64,000 bases of DNA from Rhodococcus sovatensis. Lineage in GTDB: Bacteria; Actinomycetota; Actinomycetes; Mycobacteriales; Mycobacteriaceae. A program made the position numbers and the translations under genes. This document shows positions 60,080 to 64,000 of the stretch, one piece after another. The stretch is from the NCBI RefSeq assembly GCF_037327425.1, contig NZ_CP147846.1:5270001-5334000 (forward strand), read 5' to 3'. The notes under the pieces are model-generated. The model searched no databases, had not been told where the DNA came from, and worked only from the letters and a program-made list of their open reading frames with translations. Position 1 is the first letter of the stretch. Each line of letters starts with the position of its first letter.

Positions 60080-61332
60080 ATCGGCGTTCCGGCCGGGTCG
60101 GCGAGCAGATTACGACGGTGCAGCAACCACACTGCGGCCGCCGAACCCCAGGCAAGCACGATGCACACCAACGCGCCGGGCCAGCCGTTGCCCAGGTCGA
60201 TACCGTATCCGATCAAGGCGTTTCCGCCAGCAGCCGCGATCCCAGAGACGAGGTAGAACATTCCGAACAGGGTCCCGGAGATATTCGAATTACCGTATGC
60301 AGGAATCAGTTCCATCACGAATGGCTGCGCGATCATGATTCCGGCCTCGAGAATCAGGGCGGAGAGCACCAACGGTGTCAGCGCCAGGGCGATTTCACCG
60401 ACGCCGTGACCGCGATCGGACCACAGGACCGGAAGTAGTGCCACGAACGCGGCCCCCATCAACACGAGCCCCGCGGTGATGGCGATGCCCCGGTGCGTGC
60501 GGTGATCGAACCAACGTGTCAGTCGAACCTGAGCGAACAGGCTGAAGATCGTGGTGCTCAGAAACAGCACCGCGACCGCACCACCCCAGTCGGTGATGCG
60601 TCCGGCCAGTACCGGATACACCAGATACATCTGTGTCTGCAGGGCGAACATCCCGAGCATGGCAACGGTGAACAAGACGAACCTGCGGTTGGCCAGGACC
60701 GCTCCCCAACCGCGGAGCACCGTCGTGTCGGCGGGTTCGACCGGGTGGGCGGGCAGGAACCGCAACTGCGCCAGCGTGAGGGCGGCGAAGATCACGGCCG
60801 CCGCGATCGCGACGGTGCGGAAATCTACTGTCAGCAGGGCGCTGCCGATCAGCGGCCCGGACAGCGCCCCGGCTTGGGCGAAGACGTTGAACACCGAAAA
60901 CGCTTCCGCCCGCCGGGTCGGTTCGGCGACCGCGATATAGGACCGCACAGCCGGGTTGAACAGTGCCCCAGCCAGTCCCGACAGGACCGAGGCGAGCAGT
61001 AACAGCGGCACGCTGGTGCCGAAGGCGAACACCGCGAAGCCCACCGAACGCAGGGCGCAGCCGACGATGATGACCCGATGCGGTCCGAGCCGGTCGGCAG
61101 CGGTGCCTCCGATCAGGAACAACCCTTGCTGGCTGAGGGTGCGGACACCCAGGACGAGGCCGGTGATCGCCAGGGACAGGCCCAGATTCCCGGTCAGGTG
61201 CATCGACAGGAAGGGCACCAGCATGTAGAAGCCGGTGTTTACGCCGTACTGGTTGAGCACCAGTAGCTGCACAGAGCGGGGAAAGCTGCGCAGGAGCGCG
61301 AGTGTTCCTGCCCGAGAATGTGTTTCGGTCAT
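60076..61332 (-). CDS. MFS transporter, putative product exporter
   Basis: A 418-aa 12-span transporter. Loop 2-3 motif FLIGGTAADRLGPHRVIIVG (G-x-x-x-D-R-x-G), motif-C-like VLSGLAGALFNPAVRSYIA and later STTIFSLFAQVRLTRWFD. Similar to multidrug/siderophore exporters such as CntE-like proteins only at family level. ATG at 61332 shares its A with the upstream TGA; a GTG at 61335 is the alternative. Presumed exporter of the operon's product. Confidence 0.87.
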   Translation of the reverse strand: MTETHSRAGTLALLRSFPRSVQLLVLNQYGVNTGFYMLVPFLSMHLTGNLGLSLAITGLVLGVRTLSQQGLFLIGGTAADRLGPHRVIIVGCALRSVGFAVFAFGTSVPLLLLASVLSGLAGALFNPAVRSYIAVAEPTRRAEAFSVFNVFAQAGALSGPLIGSALLTVDFRTVAIAAAVIFAALTLAQLRFLPAHPVEPADTTVLRGWGAVLANRRFVLFTVAMLGMFALQTQMYLVYPVLAGRITDWGGAVAVLFLSTTIFSLFAQVRLTRWFDHRTHRGIAITAGLVLMGAAFVALLPVLWSDRGHGVGEIALALTPLVLSALILEAGIMIAQPFVMELIPAYGNSNISGTLFGMFYLVSGIAAAGGNALIGYGIDLGNGWPGALVCIVLAWGSAAAVWLLHRRNLLADPAGTPI

Positions 61333-62357
61333 CACGACACCTCGTTCCATGCGCGGCGCACGCCCAGCCCGTTTCGCCCGCTCGGGTGCAAGACGCCATC
61401 TTCGCCGCCTAACCCAGTCCACGGGTCCTGGGCGAGCAGCAGGTGCCCATCCAGATCGCACCACCTCGCCAGCGATGCCAGGTGCACCGCTGGCGCGATA
61501 CTCAGCGAGCTGCTCACCAGGCAGCCGAGCATCACGTCCATGCCGCGGTCGCGGGCCGCGGTGGCAAGTTCGTAGGCCCGGTAGATGCCGCCGCACTTGG
61601 GTAGTTTGATATTCACCGCATCCGCCAGACCGCAGAGCCCGTCGAGATCGGACAGCGTGTGGATGGATTCGTCTGCGATGATCGGAATCTCGCTGCGGCT
61701 ACGCAGGTCTCGTATCCCGTCGAGGTCGTGGGCGGGCAGCGGTTGTTCGAGCGCTACGACGGGCAGCCCACGTATGTCGGCGAGAACCGAGAGGGCGGTT
61801 TCCGCGGTCCAAGCTTCGTTCGAGTCGACTATCAGTTCGGTCCCGGGTGCCGCCGCGGCGACCGAGATGAGCCGCCGCACAGACTCGGACGCGTCGCTGT
61901 CCGCCTTGACCTTCAACAGGCCGAATCCTTGCCCGACCAGATCGGCGGCCTCTGCGCCCATCTCCTCCGGTGTCCCGATCCCGACGGTGCGGGCGGTCGG
62001 CACCTGAGCGAGCAGCGGCAATCCAAGGTAGGTGGCGACCGAGACTCCGTCCCTACACGATCGGAGGTCGGTGATCGCGGACCACACCGCTGCCGCGACC
62101 GCCGGATGCGTGTGGGCAAGAGCGTCGTCCAGGCTGATCGAGTCGTCGCCCCGCACGCCGACTGCACGGAGTTCGGTGTCGATACGCGCCACATCCAGTC
62201 GCGCGTATACCGAGGTGACGACTTCACCGTGGCCGCACAACCCCGTCGCGGGGTCGGTCGCGGTGACCGTGATGGCATCGCGAGTGGACATGACCCCGCG
62301 GCTGATCCGGAATGGGGTGGCCAAGACGAGGGTATGGACGGTCCAGGTCAACTTCAT
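61332..62357 (-). CDS. Enolase-superfamily dipeptide-epimerase-like enzyme
   Basis: A 341-aa muconate-lactonizing subgroup protein: N-terminal capping domain (1-120), then barrel with the acid/base lysine pair in LLKVKADSD, metal ligands in DSNEAW, EQPL and ADES, and the second lysine in NIKLPKCGG. Such enzymes racemise alpha-carbons of dipeptides or amino acids. With a PLP enzyme and a methyltransferase it could set the stereochemistry of an amino-acid chelator. ATG overlaps the PLP gene stop. Confidence 0.87.
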   Translation of the reverse strand: MKLTWTVHTLVLATPFRISRGVMSTRDAITVTATDPATGLCGHGEVVTSVYARLDVARIDTELRAVGVRGDDSISLDDALAHTHPAVAAAVWSAITDLRSCRDGVSVATYLGLPLLAQVPTARTVGIGTPEEMGAEAADLVGQGFGLLKVKADSDASESVRRLISVAAAAPGTELIVDSNEAWTAETALSVLADIRGLPVVALEQPLPAHDLDGIRDLRSRSEIPIIADESIHTLSDLDGLCGLADAVNIKLPKCGGIYRAYELATAARDRGMDVMLGCLVSSSLSIAPAVHLASLARWCDLDGHLLLAQDPWTGLGGEDGVLHPSGRNGLGVRRAWNEVS

Positions 62358-63427
62358 GCCGTCGATGCCTCCGCCGTGTCGATGATCGGGTCCGGTGCCT
62401 GCACCGATTGGCATCGGGTCCAACACCCGGTGGGGTCGTGGCAGTCCTCGATTTCGTGTGGTGATGTGCGTGGCGGGTCGAGGAAGCGGTGCCGGTGGCA
62501 CCAGTCGTCATCGAAGATGCTGCGCAGGTAGCGGTCTGGGCCGTCCGGGAAGATGGTGACCACAGTGCCGGGCCACCTCGCGGCGGCCCACCCGGCGACG
62601 GTGGCGGTCGCACCGGTGGACCAGCCGCCAGTATGGAAGCCGCCGCGAGCCAGGGCTCGGCAAGCGTGCACGGCCTCGCGCGGGCCCGCCCAGTGGACTT
62701 CGTCGAACATCCCGTACTGCACGTTGCCCGGATGCACGTTGCTGCCGAGACCACGCATGACCCGGTTGGCGGCAGGCTGACCGAAAATAGCCGATCCGAC
62801 CGCGTCGACCCCGATGATCCGCAGATCCGGCCATACTTGCCGCAACCGGAGACCGACGCCGCTGCTGTGACCGCCGGTCCCGACACTGCACACCAGTGCG
62901 TCGGCCCGATCGATTCCGTGCATGGCAAGGCCCTCGACGATTTCGTCGGCCAATCCGTGATAGCCGGCGGCGTTGTCGGGGTTGTCGTACTGGTTGGGCC
63001 AGTACGCGCCCGGTTCTGCTGCAAGAATGCGCTGCAGGACATCGAGGCGAGCTTGCTGCCATCCACCGGTGGGATGGGGTGTCTCGACGATTTCGAGGGT
63101 CGCGCCCAGTGCCTTCAGGAGATTGCGCATAGCGGGTTCGAGTTCGCGGTCCACCACCAAGGTGACCGGATGTCCCAGTGGTTGTGCGACATACGCCAAT
63201 CCCACTCCCAGTGTGCCGCTGGTGGATTCGACGATTCGCGCGCCGCCCCGCAACTCGCCTCGACGCCGCGCACCGACCAGCATCGACAGCGCCGACCGAG
63301 CTTTGAGGCCGCCGAAGCCGAGCGACTCGATCTTCGCGAAATATCCCGGATGCGGCCCGGGTACCGGGGTGTCGATGCGCACGAGCGGGCTGTGCCCGAC
63401 CCGTGCCAGCGTTTCGGTCACGGTCAT
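62354..63427 (-). CDS. Cysteine-synthase-fold PLP enzyme
   Basis: A 357-aa fold-type II PLP enzyme. The lysine that binds PLP is in SLGFGGLKARSALSML, where classical enzymes have NPxGSxKDR; the substrate loop is VESTSGTLGVGLAYV, and the phosphate-cup is SVGTGGHSSGVGL. In this superfamily SbnA joins O-phosphoserine and glutamate to start diaminopropionate synthesis. A beta-replacement with an amino acid or thiol is therefore likely here. The C-terminal region (about 310-357) has a Cys/His group (DDWCHRH, DCHDPTGCWTRC) that may bind metal. ATG overlaps the previous gene's stop. Confidence 0.87.
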   Translation of the reverse strand: MTVTETLARVGHSPLVRIDTPVPGPHPGYFAKIESLGFGGLKARSALSMLVGARRRGELRGGARIVESTSGTLGVGLAYVAQPLGHPVTLVVDRELEPAMRNLLKALGATLEIVETPHPTGGWQQARLDVLQRILAAEPGAYWPNQYDNPDNAAGYHGLADEIVEGLAMHGIDRADALVCSVGTGGHSSGVGLRLRQVWPDLRIIGVDAVGSAIFGQPAANRVMRGLGSNVHPGNVQYGMFDEVHWAGPREAVHACRALARGGFHTGGWSTGATATVAGWAAARWPGTVVTIFPDGPDRYLRSIFDDDWCHRHRFLDPPRTSPHEIEDCHDPTGCWTRCQSVQAPDPIIDTAEASTA

Positions 63428-64000
63428 CGCAGACACGATCCGCGATACAGGTGGACCGGGCTGGCATCTCCGGTGAGCCAGAAGAACGGATACGGCTCCG
63501 CCGAGAGGGCGTCGACCCCGCACCCGAGCAGCTCCCGGGCGACCGCGGCCCCGCTCTGTGCGAAAACCGTGACCGGAATCGGCCGGTCGGACGCGGTTAC
63601 CAGGGCGTGCAACCGGTCGAAGGTGCCGTTGCCGAGCATCATTCCGCTGGCCAACACCGCATCACAGTCGTCGAGCGCCTCGGTGAAGTCGGTGACGATT
63701 GCCTCGCCCCATTCAGTGACCCCGCCCTTCAGATCGCATGGCACATAGCCCAGACCGCGATCGCGCAAGCAGGCGAGCAGCGAGTTGACCACCCCGATCA
63801 CCAGCACCCGCCCGTTCTGCGGTGTATCGACCAGCCCAGTTACTGCCCATGCGCGGGCTAGTGATCGCTGCACAGAATCGCCTGCAGGTACCTGCACCGT
63901 CTCTGCGCGGGCATCGCTGGAGTGGGGACACAGATGGGCCAGATATGCGTCGAGAGCAGCCACCCGAACGGCCGAATCCTCGTGGTGGAGCAGATCGGTG
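63424..64000 (-). CDS. DUF4213/DUF364 Rossmann-like protein, 5' end outside the window
   Basis: The open frame continues to the right edge, with RVAALDAYLAHL matching the end of DUF4213. The DUF364 Rossmann part follows: VLVIGVVNSLLACL, then CDAVLASGMMLGNGTFDRLH and VTVFAQSGAAVARELLGCGVD, ending PYPFFWLTGD. Both Pfam domains carry the description putative heavy-metal chelation. The GTG-like codon at 63963 is internal, not the start. The gene leads into the operon with a 4-base overlap with the PLP gene. Confidence 0.82.
   Translation of the reverse strand, partial: TDLLHHEDSAVRVAALDAYLAHLCPHSSDARAETVQVPAGDSVQRSLARAWAVTGLVDTPQNGRVLVIGVVNSLLACLRDRGLGYVPCDLKGGVTEWGEAIVTDFTEALDDCDAVLASGMMLGNGTFDRLHALVTASDRPIPVTVFAQSGAAVARELLGCGVDALSAEPYPFFWLTGDASPVHLYRGSCLR

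Noticed and set aside
63424..63963. Complete 179-residue gene at the right edge
   Set aside because: The frame stays open to base 64000 and the residues before the GTG at 63963 fit the DUF4213 domain, so the gene is cut by the window.

Overview
The window is a high-GC actinobacterial chromosome segment, most likely Rhodococcus or a close mycolic-acid-containing relative. This is inferred from a FadE5-type acyl-CoA dehydrogenase almost identical in layout to the mycobacterial enzyme, a fused HadA/HadB-type hydroxyacyl dehydratase, a dCTP deaminase of the bifunctional actinobacterial size, a Rv1355c-type ThiF/nitroreductase protein next to GAF-GGDEF-EAL proteins, and heavy use of GTG starts with 4-base stop/start overlaps. 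No insertion sequence, integrase, prophage or CRISPR array was seen.

Layout. 0-5.3 kb: fadE5, a methyltransferase, a secreted DUF4185 protein, a MarR regulator, a tiny membrane protein and an HTH/DUF4180 pair. 5.4-13.1 kb: two minus-strand operons (MTA phosphorylase, epimerase, two glycosyltransferases; then lipoprotein, cytochrome b/molybdopterin oxidoreductase, membrane protein, methyltransferase) around a divergent membrane protein. 13.1-20.3 kb: a repeat-bearing intergenic region, a rhodanese, an aldehyde dehydrogenase/GMC oxidoreductase operon with a divergent PucR regulator, a Tudor-like small protein and a secreted lipase. 20.4-28.3 kb: a secreted GH16 glucanase, tRNA-Gly(CCC), and a minus-strand c-di-GMP operon (possible acyltransferase, ThiF-nitroreductase fusion, two GAF-GGDEF-EAL proteins). 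28.5-36 kb: dcd, then three Hsp70/actin-like proteins interleaved with a CYTH-CHAD protein and a stand-alone ANTAR protein, then the HadAB fusion.

36-54 kb: an HxlR regulator with a visible operator facing an MFS exporter, several oxidoreductases and epimerases, a TmrB-like/phosphotransferase pair, a YtrA-type GntR-ABC operon, selO, a stress-type membrane operon (YihY/BrkB, holin-X-like, DUF3618, DUF4235) ending in a truncated arginase, an epimerase/ankyrin pair and a large-subunit catalase.

54.4-64 kb is one minus-strand operon of nine genes that enters from beyond the right edge: a DUF4213/DUF364 Rossmann protein, a cysteine-synthase-fold PLP enzyme, an enolase-superfamily epimerase, an MFS transporter, a methyltransferase and a complete Dpp/Nik/Cnt-type ABC importer. 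Its logic (make, export, re-import) resembles opine and diaminopropionate-type metallophore loci but without their known core enzymes. It is the strongest candidate here for an undescribed system; the Hsp70-like trio is the second.
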